Shown one piece after another: positions 25,627-34,032 of a stretch of DNA of 64,000 nt. The position numbers and the translations under genes were made by a program. Source of the DNA: CAZLQF01 sp964561545 (lineage in GTDB: Bacteria > Bacteroidota > Bacteroidia > CAILMK01 > CAYYUA01); contig CAZLQF010000001.1 in the NCBI GenBank assembly GCA_964561545.1, positions 186,001 to 250,000 of the forward strand, given 5' to 3'. Each line of letters opens with the position of its first letter. The first letter of the stretch is position 1. The notes beneath the pieces are model-generated. The model was not told the DNA's origin. It made no database searches and saw nothing but the letters and a program-made list of their open reading frames with translations.

Positions 25627-26058
25627 TTATTGTGATTCTTCGGGTATATGATCCCTTCGCGTTACAAATCTGGTTACAACTGGTAACTTCTGTGACCCTA
25701 ATCGCAAGGCTTCCCTTGCCACATCTTCCCGTACACCATCTATTTCAAATATCACTTTTCCAGGTTTGCAGGAGAAAACATGGTATTCCGGGGTACCTTT
25801 CCCTTTACCCATCCGAACTTCTGCAGGTTTTTGTGAGATAGGCTTGTCTGGAAATACTCGGATGTATAATTTACCTTCACGTTTCATGTAGCGATTAATA
25901 GCAATACGTGCTGCCTCGATCTGGCGGGATGTTAACCACCTTGGTTCAACCGCCTTAATTCCGAATTTACCGAATTCAACGGTATTGCCATTGTTGGCCA
26001 TACCTTTTATTCGACTTTTCTGCGATCTTCTGTATTTGGCCTTTTTTGGATAAAGCAT
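25627..26058 (-). CDS. rplP: Ribosomal protein uL16
   Basis: The 143-residue 50S protein near the A-site tRNA starts MLYPKKAKYRRSQK and has GKGKGTPEYHVFSCKPGKV. A full-length, ordinary member of the family. Confidence 0.98.
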   Translation of the reverse strand: MLYPKKAKYRRSQKSRIKGMANNGNTVEFGKFGIKAVEPRWLTSRQIEAARIAINRYMKREGKLYIRVFPDKPISQKPAEVRMGKGKGTPEYHVFSCKPGKVIFEIDGVREDVAREALRLGSQKLPVVTRFVTRRDHIPEESQ

Positions 26059-26079
26059 AAAATTCTATTTAAACCAGAT

Positions 26080-26808
26080 TTAAGATTTTCGTTTCCTTCC
26101 TCCTCTTCCACCAATTCCTTTGGGTACTTTCTCACCCTTTTCTTTTTTAGCGCCAATTCCTACATTTAGGGAAAGGTCTCGCTTGCCATAGACTTCACCT
26201 TTAAAGATCCATACTTTCACTCCAATGGATCCGTAAATGGTATGGGCCTCGACCAGCGCATAATCGATATCGGCTCGCAAAGTATGCAAGGGTATTCTAC
26301 CTTCTTTGTATTCTTCCACCCGTGCCATTTCAGCACCACCCAATCTTCCAGAACATTTGATCTTAACCCCCTCTGCACTAGCTCGCATGGTTGAGGCTAA
26401 AGCCATTTTCATGGCCCTTCTAAAAGAAATCCTTGCTTCAAGTTGGTTGGCAATATTTTCGGCCACCAATTTTGCTTCAAGTTCAGGTCTTTTAATCTCA
26501 TAGATGTTGATCTGAACTTCTTTATTAGTAATGCTCTTAAGTTCCTCTCTTAATTTGTCGACTTCACTTCCACCTTTACCAATGACAATCCCTGGCCTTG
26601 AGGTATGAATCGTCATTGTAATCCGCTTAAGGGTCCGTTCAATAACGATTTTCGATATACCCCCTTTTGGAATCCTTGTATGAATGTAGTCTCTAAGTTT
26701 TTCGTCTTCCAAGATGTTTTTTCCAATTTCTTTTTCGCTATACCAATTGGATTCCCATCCTCTTATAAAACCAAGCCTTAGACCTACTGGATTAATTTTT
26801 TGTCCCAT
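26080..26808 (-). CDS. rpsC: Ribosomal protein uS3
   Basis: The 242-residue mRNA-entry protein of the 30S subunit has MGQKINPVGLRLGFIRGWES, the KH domain GIVIGKGGSEVDKLR and the C-terminal domain with GRIPLHTLRADIDYA. The basic Gly/Arg tail is short. Confidence 0.98.
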   Translation of the reverse strand: MGQKINPVGLRLGFIRGWESNWYSEKEIGKNILEDEKLRDYIHTRIPKGGISKIVIERTLKRITMTIHTSRPGIVIGKGGSEVDKLREELKSITNKEVQINIYEIKRPELEAKLVAENIANQLEARISFRRAMKMALASTMRASAEGVKIKCSGRLGGAEMARVEEYKEGRIPLHTLRADIDYALVEAHTIYGSIGVKVWIFKGEVYGKRDLSLNVGIGAKKEKGEKVPKGIGGRGGRKRKS

Positions 26809-26810
26809 GT

Positions 26811-27242
26811 TTATGCTTCGTTAGTGGTATTTTCTTCTTCAGTTTCGGTTGCTTCTTCTTCAATGGCCTCATCTGGTTCGGCTTGCTCCGCATCAGTTTC
26901 TGGAGCATCTATGACCAAAGAAATGTGATTGGATCGCTTTATTATTCTATGAGCACGCCCCATTGCGGCCGGCTGAATTCGCTTAAGCTTACGGCCTTCA
27001 TCAATCCATATATTTTTAACAAATAGTTCGCTTTCTTCAATATTCGCATTTTGGTTCTTTTCCTGCCAATTGGCGATACCTGATAAAATGGTTTTCTCTA
27101 AAAACCTGGCATATTTCTTTTTCCGGTGAAAGCGAAGATTGTTCAACGCATCTTCAACCGGAAGACCGCGAACCAAGTTTGCCAATAACCGCATTTTACG
27201 AGGAGGAACCGGACAATTCTTATATTTCGATACTGCTTCCAT
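26811..27242 (-). CDS. rplV: Ribosomal protein uL22 with acidic tail
   Basis: The core of about 112 residues, with VRGLPVEDALNNLRF and GRAHRIIKRSNHISLV, lines the peptide exit tunnel. It is followed by about 30 Glu/Thr/Ala-rich residues ending EEENTTNEA. The E. coli protein ends near residue 110, so the acidic tail is extra, as in bL17 of this organism. Confidence 0.97.
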   Translation of the reverse strand: MEAVSKYKNCPVPPRKMRLLANLVRGLPVEDALNNLRFHRKKKYARFLEKTILSGIANWQEKNQNANIEESELFVKNIWIDEGRKLKRIQPAAMGRAHRIIKRSNHISLVIDAPETDAEQAEPDEAIEEEATETEEENTTNEA

Positions 27243-27248
27243 TTGTAA

Positions 27249-27512
27249 TTACTTTTTAACAGGGTGTCCTCTGAAAGTTCTGCTGGGGGCAAATTCTCCC
27301 AATTTATGGCCCACCATATTTTCGGTTATATAAATGGGAATGAATTTGTTCCCATTATGAACTGCTATTGTATGTCCTACAAACTCAGGAGTGATCATTG
27401 ATCTTCTGGACCAGGATTTAATCACTTGTTTTTTACCAGATTCATTCATCTGGTCTATTTTGTCCTCGAGTTTGTAAAATATGTAAGGTCCTTTTTTTAG
27501 CGATCTAGCCAT
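27249..27512 (-). CDS. rpsS: Ribosomal protein uS19
   Basis: An 87-residue head protein of the 30S subunit: MARSLKKGPYIFYKL, TIAVHNGNKFIPIYITENMVGHK-like core, end FRGHPVKK. The frame is open ten codons further upstream, overlapping rplB, but the ATG at 27512 gives the canonical start. Confidence 0.97.
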   Translation of the reverse strand: MARSLKKGPYIFYKLEDKIDQMNESGKKQVIKSWSRRSMITPEFVGHTIAVHNGNKFIPIYITENMVGHKLGEFAPSRTFRGHPVKK

Positions 27513-27522
27513 GATTATTATA

Positions 27523-28344
27523 CTACTTCTTTTTTCTTTCAATAATTAAACGATCGGTCTGCTTTTTCCTGCGGGTTTTCTTACCCTTGGTATAAAGCCC
27601 TTTTCTCGATCTAGGGTGGCCTCCTGATTTTTTACCTTCACCCCCACCCATTGGGTGATCAATTGGGTTCATACCCACACCACTCGTTCTCGGTCTTCTA
27701 CCCATCCACCTTCTTCTACCGGCTTTACCCAGAATAGAAAGGGAGTGATCAGAATTAGAAACTGACCCAATTGTAGCCATGCATTCATATAAAACCATCC
27801 GGGTTTCACTCGAGGGCAATTTGATAATGGCATATTTACCATCTCTTGCTAATAACTGTGCGTAAGTTCCTGCACTTCTTGCAATTTCGGCACCCTGTCC
27901 AGGCCTTAACTCTATATTATGAATAATAGTACCCAGGGGCATGTGCTTCAATTTCATGGCATTCCCAACTTCAGGAGCAACTGATTCTCCTGATACGATA
28001 TTATTGCCAACTTTTAAGCCTTGAGGCGTAATAATGTATCGTTTTTCACCATCCTTGTAGGCAACGAGCGATATAAATGCTGATCGAGAAGGATCGTATT
28101 CAATCGTCTTAATAGACCCTTCTACATTAAACTTATCCCGTTTAAAATCAATGATACGATATTTCCGCCTATGACCACCCCCTATTTGGCGCATAGTCAT
28201 CCTTCCAACTGAATTTCTACCACCCTTTCTGGAAAGCGTGGTAGTCAAACTTTTTTCAGGTTTGTCAGTACTTACCTCGCTTTTCTTATTTAGCACCGTA
28301 AATCTTGATCCAGGTGTAGTTGGTTTAAGTCTTTTTACCGCCAT
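27523..28344 (-). CDS. rplB: Ribosomal protein uL2
   Basis: This 273-residue protein is central to the peptidyl-transferase region. It has GRNSVGRMTMRQIGGGHRRKYR and the C-terminal GVGMNPIDHPMGGGEGK, including the conserved His. Full length. Confidence 0.98.
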   Translation of the reverse strand: MAVKRLKPTTPGSRFTVLNKKSEVSTDKPEKSLTTTLSRKGGRNSVGRMTMRQIGGGHRRKYRIIDFKRDKFNVEGSIKTIEYDPSRSAFISLVAYKDGEKRYIITPQGLKVGNNIVSGESVAPEVGNAMKLKHMPLGTIIHNIELRPGQGAEIARSAGTYAQLLARDGKYAIIKLPSSETRMVLYECMATIGSVSNSDHSLSILGKAGRRRWMGRRPRTSGVGMNPIDHPMGGGEGKKSGGHPRSRKGLYTKGKKTRRKKQTDRLIIERKKK

Positions 28345-28352
28345 AAAGCTTT

Positions 28353-28643
28353 TTATATATTACTGTAAAAATCGATCGTATTGCCTTCTTTTAATGTCAC
28401 TACGGCTTTTTTATACCGTTTGGTTTTACCTTCTATAATATTGGTTTTGGTGTACCTCGTCTTCTGCTTGGGTGGGTAAACCATTGTTCTAACTTTATTG
28501 ACTTTTACACCATAAAGCTTTTCAACTTCCCTTTTGATCTTGGTTTTGTTTGCTTTTGAATCACAAATAAAGCCATATTGATTCAATTCTTCCCCTAATT
28601 GGGTGAATTTTTCCGTTATTATTGGTTTTTTAAGAACCTCCAT
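28353..28643 (-). CDS. rplW: Ribosomal protein uL23
   Basis: A 96-residue protein at the tunnel exit, the docking site for trigger factor and SRP: KPIITEKFTQLG, KIKREVEKLYGVKVNKVRT. One base separates it from rplD. Confidence 0.97.
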   Translation of the reverse strand: MEVLKKPIITEKFTQLGEELNQYGFICDSKANKTKIKREVEKLYGVKVNKVRTMVYPPKQKTRYTKTNIIEGKTKRYKKAVVTLKEGNTIDFYSNI

Positions 28644-28644
28644 T

Positions 28645-29274
28645 TTACTTGTTTAATGATTTTTTAAGTTCTTCTACCGAATTTTCCGTTAATACCAAGT
28701 TCTTGTACCTTAATATATCGTACGTATTCAATGCCTTGGTAGCTTTTTCGTCCACATTGGGTATATTCCTCATTGATAATTTGGTGTTTTCACTAAATTC
28801 ACTGTTTACAAAGAGGGATTTATTCCCGCTGATCTCAAGATTATCCATAATGTGGGCGAAATCTTTTGTCTTAGGGGTTTCTAAATTAAAGTCTTCTACG
28901 ATATAAAGCTGCTTGTTGTTGAGCTTGGTAGATAAAGCAGATTTTTTGGCAAGCCTTTGAACTTTCTTATTTATTTTAATATCGTAATTTCTTACTTTAG
29001 GGCCAAACACTCGACCTCCCCCACGAAATATGGGCGATTTAATATCTCCGACACGCGCAAAACCAGTTCCTTTTTGACGCCTAAGTTTTTTTCTGGATCC
29101 CTTGATCTCACTTCTTTCTTTGGTTTTATGATTCCCACTGCGAATGGCATTTCGTATACGCTTTACATCAAGGTATACTGAGTGCTCATGGGGTTCAATA
29201 CCAAAAATATTGTCCGGTAGATCTACTTTGCGACCGGTTTTTTCGCCCTGAGTATTTAGTACTTCGAGTTTCAT
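28645..29274 (-). CDS. rplD: Ribosomal protein uL4
   Basis: A 209-residue tunnel protein with KTKERSEIKGSRKKLRRQKG and GFARVGDIKSPIFRGGG, the loop that reaches the exit tunnel. In E. coli uL4 attenuates the S10 operon; no leader target was identified here. Confidence 0.98.
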   Translation of the reverse strand: MKLEVLNTQGEKTGRKVDLPDNIFGIEPHEHSVYLDVKRIRNAIRSGNHKTKERSEIKGSRKKLRRQKGTGFARVGDIKSPIFRGGGRVFGPKVRNYDIKINKKVQRLAKKSALSTKLNNKQLYIVEDFNLETPKTKDFAHIMDNLEISGNKSLFVNSEFSENTKLSMRNIPNVDEKATKALNTYDILRYKNLVLTENSVEELKKSLNK

Positions 29275-29275
29275 T

Positions 29276-29893
29276 TTATTTTTCTAAGATTAAATATGAA
29301 CCTTTATTTCCAGGTATACCACCTTTAATAAGAATCAGATCTTTTTCTGGCATCACCTTAACAACTTTAAGGTTGAAAATTCTAGTCCGATTATTACCTG
29401 TTCGACCCGCCATTTCAAGGCCTTTGAAAACCCTGGAGGGGTCTGATGCACCGCCAATAGAACCTGGCGCACGTTCGGTCCCGTGTTGACCATGAGATTG
29501 ATCACCAACGCCAGCAAATCCGTGCCTTTTTACAACCCCTTGAAATCCTTTTCCTCTTGAATGCCCAACCACATCTATAACATCCCCTTTTTCGAATATA
29601 TCTGACTTAAGTTCATCACCCAGGTTAGGCTGGTTTTCAAAGTGCTTAAATTCAACAATTTTACGCTTGGGAGTTACGCCAGATTTTTTAAAATGACCTT
29701 TTAAAGGATTGGGGGTTCGCTTTTCCTTTTTATCATCAAAACTTAGCTGGACAGCACTATAACCATCTTTTTCTTCGTCTTTCAACTGGGTTACGTAGCA
29801 TGGCCCAGCTTGCACTACAGTACAAGGAACATTTTGACCTTCGTCGTCAAAAATGCTGGTCATCCCGATTTTTTTTCCAATTAGTCCGCTCAT
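29276..29893 (-). CDS. rplC: Ribosomal protein uL3
   Basis: A 205-residue early-assembly 50S protein: MSGLIGKKIGMTSIFDDEG, GHSRGKGFQGVVKRHGF and GRTGNNRTRIFNL. The loop with QSHGQHGTERAPGSIG reaches toward the catalytic centre. One base separates it from rpsJ. Confidence 0.98.
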   Translation of the reverse strand: MSGLIGKKIGMTSIFDDEGQNVPCTVVQAGPCYVTQLKDEEKDGYSAVQLSFDDKKEKRTPNPLKGHFKKSGVTPKRKIVEFKHFENQPNLGDELKSDIFEKGDVIDVVGHSRGKGFQGVVKRHGFAGVGDQSHGQHGTERAPGSIGGASDPSRVFKGLEMAGRTGNNRTRIFNLKVVKVMPEKDLILIKGGIPGNKGSYLILEK

Positions 29894-29894
29894 T

Positions 29895-30200
29895 TTATAC
29901 TTTTATTTCAACGTCTACACCGCTTGGTAATTCTAATTTCATTAAAGAATCCACCGTTTTGGCACTCGAACTATAAATGTCGATCAACCGCTTATGGGAG
30001 CACATTTGAAATTGCTCCTTTGCTCGTTTATTGACGTGTGGTGACTTAAGCACCGTGTAAACCTTTTTTTCGGTCGGGATCGGAATGGGCCCGCTTACAA
30101 CAGCTCCCGTTCCCTTTACAGTCTTGACAATCTTTTCAGCAGATTTATCTACTAAGTTGTGATCGTATGACTTTAGTTTAATTCTTATTTTTTGGCTCAT
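29895..30200 (-). CDS. rpsJ: Ribosomal protein uS10
   Basis: A 101-residue 30S head protein (also NusE in antitermination): KIRIKLKSYDHNLVD, GPIPIPTEKKVYTVL. It follows fusA by 9 bases. There is no tuf gene between fusA and rpsJ, because tuf lies in the tRNA-rpoBC block. Confidence 0.98.
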   Translation of the reverse strand: MSQKIRIKLKSYDHNLVDKSAEKIVKTVKGTGAVVSGPIPIPTEKKVYTVLKSPHVNKRAKEQFQMCSHKRLIDIYSSSAKTVDSLMKLELPSGVDVEIKV

Positions 30201-30209
30201 TATCTATGC

Positions 30210-32339
30210 TTATACGTTTTCTACTTTACCTCTAACTTTTTCGAGAACATCTTGGGCAATACTATTGGGAACTTCTTCATAATGTGAGAACATAACTGAT
30301 GACACTCCTCTACCAGAAGTTATGGTCCTCAATGTTGTGACATAACCAAACATTTCAGCCAAAGGTACTTTACCCCTAATAACCTGAGAATCTCCTTTTG
30401 CATCCACACCGTCCAATTGTCCTCTTCGTTTATTCAAGTCGGCCATCACATCTCCCATATAATCTTCAGGCACGACCACTTCTATTTTCATGAGTGGTTC
30501 AAGTAATACCGGCTTGGCTTTTTTGGCGGATTCTCTGAATGCAGATTTGGCACACATTTCAAAAGCCACAGCATCCGAATCCACAGGGTGGTATGAGCCA
30601 TCGTAAAGATGAACTTTCATGTCATCTATCGGATATCCTGCCAAAATCCCATTTTCCATGCTACTTTCAAATCCCTTTTCAATAGCAGGAATGAATTCCT
30701 TAGGAATATTACCACCAGTAATATTATTTTCAAACTGAATACCAGGGCCTTCAAAGTCCTCGTCAGCAGGGCCAATTTCAAATTCCATTTCTGCAAATTT
30801 ACCCCGGCCACCGGTTTGTTTCTTCAATAATTCGTGATGCTTAACTTTTTTAGTTAAAGCCTCTTTGTAAGCAACTTGTGGTTCACCTTTATTACAATCT
30901 ACCTTAAACTCAGATTTTAAACGATCAATAATAATTTCCAAATGCAGCTCACCCATGCCGGAAATCACAGTTTGACCAGTTTCTTCATCTGATTTAACAG
31001 TAAAGGTAGGATCTTCTTCAGCTAATTTGGTCAATGCTGTACTGAGTTTATCAATGTCAGCCTGGGTTTTAGGCTCAACTGCAATACCTATCACAGGTTC
31101 AGGGAATGTCATTTCTTCCAAAACGATGGGATGACCTTCTTCGCAAAGCGAATCACCTGTTTTAATGTCTTTAAATCCGACCCCGGCACCAATATCTCCA
31201 GCACTGCAATATTCAATTGGGTTTTGTTTATTAGAATGCATCTGGAATATCCTGGATATCCGTTCTTTTTTGCCTGATCTGGTATTGAGCACATAGGACC
31301 CTTTGCTAAGGGAACCAGAATAAACCCTAAAGTAAGCCAATCTTCCGACATAAGGATCGGTCATGATCTTAAATGCCAAAGCTGAGAAAGGAGCGTTGAC
31401 ATCCGGCTCACGAGTTTCTTCCTCATTAGATTTAGGATTTACGCCTTCAATTGCAGGCATGTCAAGGGGAGAAGGTAAGTAATCCGCAATAGAATTTAAC
31501 AAGGGTTGCACCCCTTTATTTTTGAAAGCTGTACCACAAAGCATTGGTACAATCTTCATGTCGATTGTAGCATCTCGTACGGCTTTATTGATCTCTTCCT
31601 CGGAAATAGTAGATGGATCATCGAAATACTTCTCGAGTAGCTGGTCATTAGTTTCGGCAACCGATTCCAGCATTTTTTCTCTGTAGTCTTCAGCCGTCTT
31701 TTTTAGTTCATCGGGAATTTCTTCCGTTCGGAAGTTCATACCGAAGTTGTTGTTATCTTCATCCCAAACATAGGCTTGCATTGTAACAAGATCAACCACC
31801 CCAATAAAATTAGATTCAGATCCAATTGGTATTTGGATGGGTACGGGGTTGGCTCCCAGTTTGCTATTAACTTCTTCTACAACATTAAAAAAATCGGCAC
31901 CAGCGCGATCCATTTTGTTAACGAAAGCTATCTTAGGCACGCCATATTTATCAGCTTGCCTCCAAACCGTTTCGGATTGGGGTTCTACACCGCTCACTCC
32001 GCAAAATACTGCAACGGCTCCGTCCAAAACACGGAGAGACCGTTCAACTTCTACTGTAAAATCAACGTGCCCTGGTGTATCAATGATATTGATAGTATAG
32101 GATTGATCATTGTAATCCCAAAAACACCTTGTTGTAGCGGAGGTAATGGTAATGCCCCTTTCTTGTTCTTGGGACATCCAATCCATGGTAGCGCCGCCAT
32201 CATGAACTTCACCAATCTTATAGTTGATTCCGGTATAGTACAGCATTCTTTCAGTAGCCGTAGTCTTACCGGCATCAATATGGGCCATGATCCCTATGTT
32301 CCTATAATTAACTAAATTCTTATTCTTTGCTTGTGCCAT
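30210..32339 (-). CDS. fusA: Elongation factor G
   Basis: The 709-residue translocase GTPase has P-loop AHIDAGKTT, switch I RGITITSA, DTPGHVDF and NKMDRAGADF. Domains II-V follow, including the domain IV region GDSQVIRGKVPLAEMFGY. It lies between rpsG (36 bases upstream) and rpsJ. A single full-length copy is seen in the window. Confidence 0.98.
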   Translation of the reverse strand: MAQAKNKNLVNYRNIGIMAHIDAGKTTATERMLYYTGINYKIGEVHDGGATMDWMSQEQERGITITSATTRCFWDYNDQSYTINIIDTPGHVDFTVEVERSLRVLDGAVAVFCGVSGVEPQSETVWRQADKYGVPKIAFVNKMDRAGADFFNVVEEVNSKLGANPVPIQIPIGSESNFIGVVDLVTMQAYVWDEDNNNFGMNFRTEEIPDELKKTAEDYREKMLESVAETNDQLLEKYFDDPSTISEEEINKAVRDATIDMKIVPMLCGTAFKNKGVQPLLNSIADYLPSPLDMPAIEGVNPKSNEEETREPDVNAPFSALAFKIMTDPYVGRLAYFRVYSGSLSKGSYVLNTRSGKKERISRIFQMHSNKQNPIEYCSAGDIGAGVGFKDIKTGDSLCEEGHPIVLEEMTFPEPVIGIAVEPKTQADIDKLSTALTKLAEEDPTFTVKSDEETGQTVISGMGELHLEIIIDRLKSEFKVDCNKGEPQVAYKEALTKKVKHHELLKKQTGGRGKFAEMEFEIGPADEDFEGPGIQFENNITGGNIPKEFIPAIEKGFESSMENGILAGYPIDDMKVHLYDGSYHPVDSDAVAFEMCAKSAFRESAKKAKPVLLEPLMKIEVVVPEDYMGDVMADLNKRRGQLDGVDAKGDSQVIRGKVPLAEMFGYVTTLRTITSGRGVSSVMFSHYEEVPNSIAQDVLEKVRGKVENV

Positions 32340-32375
32340 ACTAAAACCCTCTTAATATATGTGTTTACGATCTAA

Positions 32376-32843
32376 TTAAAATTTAAAATGAGAGAAAGCT
32401 TTATTTGCTTCAGCCATTTTGTGGGTTTCCACTTTTTTCCTCACAGAACCGCCTTCATTATTTGCTGCATCGATAATTTCAGAGGCCAATTTATTAGCCA
32501 TATCTTTTTCATTTCGAAGCCTGGAAAAACGAATAATCCATTTTAATGCTAAAGTATATCTTCTTTCCTCTCTTACTTCAGCTGGAATTTGGAAAGTTGC
32601 ACCACCTACTCTTTTACTTCTCACCTGAACGGTAGGCATCACATTGGCAAGTGCACGATTAAACACTTCAAGAGGTTCTTCTTGGTTTTTTTCCTGCACC
32701 TGGTCAAATGCATTGTAAACTATTTTATAAGCAAGATTCTTTTTACCGTCCAACATTAAATTGTTGACGAGCTTAGCAATCATCTCGTCACTGAATTTGG
32801 GATCTTTTTGAACTTGCCTTTCTTTGGGACTACCTTTCCTCAT
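32376..32843 (-). CDS. rpsG: Ribosomal protein uS7
   Basis: A 155-residue primary 16S binder of the 30S head: MRKGSPKERQVQKDPKF, VNNLMLDGKKNLAYKIVY, RSKRVGGATFQIPAEV and the end MAEANKAFSHFKF. Confidence 0.98.
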   Translation of the reverse strand: MRKGSPKERQVQKDPKFSDEMIAKLVNNLMLDGKKNLAYKIVYNAFDQVQEKNQEEPLEVFNRALANVMPTVQVRSKRVGGATFQIPAEVREERRYTLALKWIIRFSRLRNEKDMANKLASEIIDAANNEGGSVRKKVETHKMAEANKAFSHFKF

Positions 32844-32858
32844 AGCTAATAATTGTTA

Positions 32859-33233
32859 CTATTTCTTAGATTTTTTAGCACCATATTTAGAACGGCCTTG
32901 CTTTCTATCTTCGACTCCAGCAGTATCCAAGGCGCCTCTAACTACGTTATAACGAACACCAGGTAAGTCCTTAACCCTACCACCACGAACCAATACGATG
33001 GAGTGTTCCTGCAAATTATGCCCTTCCCCAGGGATGTAAACGTTAACCTCTTTACCGTTTGAAAGCCTAACACGCGCGACTTTACGCATTGATGAGTTCG
33101 GCTTTTTCGGAGTAGTTGTATATACTCTGGTGCAAACACCGCGTTTATGTGGAGATGAATTTAAAGCGGGAGATTTACTCTTGGCTTTAATTTCTTTTCT
33201 GCCTTTTCTTATTAGTTGTTGAATTGTAGGCAT
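32859..33233 (-). CDS. rpsL: Ribosomal protein uS12
   Basis: The 124-residue decoding-centre protein starts MPTIQQLIRKGR. The loop TTPKKPNSSMRKVARVRL and GEGHNLQEHS contain the Lys residues known as streptomycin-resistance sites. Lys is present at the PKKPNS position, the wild-type (sensitive) state. It is the first gene after an exact promoter. Confidence 0.98.
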   Translation of the reverse strand: MPTIQQLIRKGRKEIKAKSKSPALNSSPHKRGVCTRVYTTTPKKPNSSMRKVARVRLSNGKEVNVYIPGEGHNLQEHSIVLVRGGRVKDLPGVRYNVVRGALDTAGVEDRKQGRSKYGAKKSKK

Positions 33234-33585
33234 AATTGTTCCTTTATATTCTCAAATTTTTTGGGATGGCAAAGGTATGTTTTCCAACCAATATTGCCAA
33301 AATCAAAATGAAAAAATCCTTTGCCTAAGTAATTAAGTTTTTGAATTCCTTATAAGCATTCCAAAATAGGCAAACCTAAGGTTATAAACGTAGAAATTAT
33401 AAGCTTAGATGCATATGAGAAAGGAGTTTTACTAGTGAAATAATTATCTCAACAAATTCTCCCTTAAATGCCTATAAACTCCACATTACCCTTAACAAGC
33501 TTGTTGCTTCTGAATATAAATTAGTAATGTTGATTTTACTGACGCTCAACTTACGTTATTGATACATTTGTCAATTGGAGGTCCC
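33234..33585. other. Intergenic region before rpsL
   Basis: It contains the rpsL promoter (33270-33301). The remaining 280 bases downstream of the DUF3467 gene show no gene, tRNA, repeat or clear terminator hairpin. Confidence 0.5.
33270..33301 (-). promoter_or_regulatory. Main promoter of the ribosomal protein block
   Basis: On the minus strand, TTTG (33298-33301), a 20-base spacer and TACCTTTG (33270-33277) match the Bacteroidota consensus exactly. The -7 element ends 36 bases before the rpsL start codon. Confidence 0.82.
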
Positions 33586-33918
33586 TTACGCCTCAGGAGT
33601 CGGACCGCCAAAATTCATAGGTATACCCTCGTACCCACCTTCATCATCAATCCTTCCATTGGCTGCCTCGTATTTCTTAACGTTATCAGAGAGGGCATTC
33701 AATAATTTTTTAGCGTGCTTAGGATGCATCAAGACTCTGGACTTAACCCTACCTTTTGGTAAACCAGGCATGATCCTGACGAAATCAAACACAAACTCTG
33801 AGCTTGAATGCGTAATGATGGCTAAGTTACTGTAGATTCCTTCTGCTACCTCTTCAGGCAACTCAATGTTCATTTGTTCATCATCTTGAGATCTATTGTT
33901 ATTCTCTTCGTCGCTCAT
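33586..33918 (-). CDS. DUF3467 family protein
   Basis: A 110-residue soluble acidic protein with MNIELPEEVAEGIYSNLAII, HSSSEFVFDFVRIMPG and VLMHPKHAKKLLNALSDN, which match DUF3467, a small family common in Bacteroidota. No function is established. It has no signal peptide or membrane segment. It lies between rpoC and rpsL, separated from rpoC by a long hairpin and from rpsL by a promoter, so it may be expressed partly by read-through from rpoC. Confidence 0.85.
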   Translation of the reverse strand: MSDEENNNRSQDDEQMNIELPEEVAEGIYSNLAIITHSSSEFVFDFVRIMPGLPKGRVKSRVLMHPKHAKKLLNALSDNVKKYEAANGRIDDEGGYEGIPMNFGGPTPEA

Positions 33919-33951
33919 TGTATTTTCAATTTTTGGTGAAAACTATTCAAT

Positions 33952-33994
33952 AAAGAACCCTTTTTTGTCAATTAAGACAACAAAAGGGTTCTTT
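33952..33994 (-). terminator. Long hairpin after rpoC
   Basis: An 18-bp stem (AAAGAACCCTTTT plus TTGTC with their complements, one bulged base, loop AATTAA) lies 39 bases after the rpoC stop and before the DUF3467 gene. The U-rich tail on the minus strand is short and interrupted. It could be a partial terminator that reduces transcription into DUF3467. Confidence 0.7.
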
Positions 33995-34032
33995 AGCAAG
34001 TAATATTTATAGTTTCCTCTTAAAATGACTTC

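Noticed and set aside
27249..27542. uS19 start ten codons upstream
   Set aside because: The extra residues overlap rplB and are not part of the family; MARSLKKGP is the canonical start.
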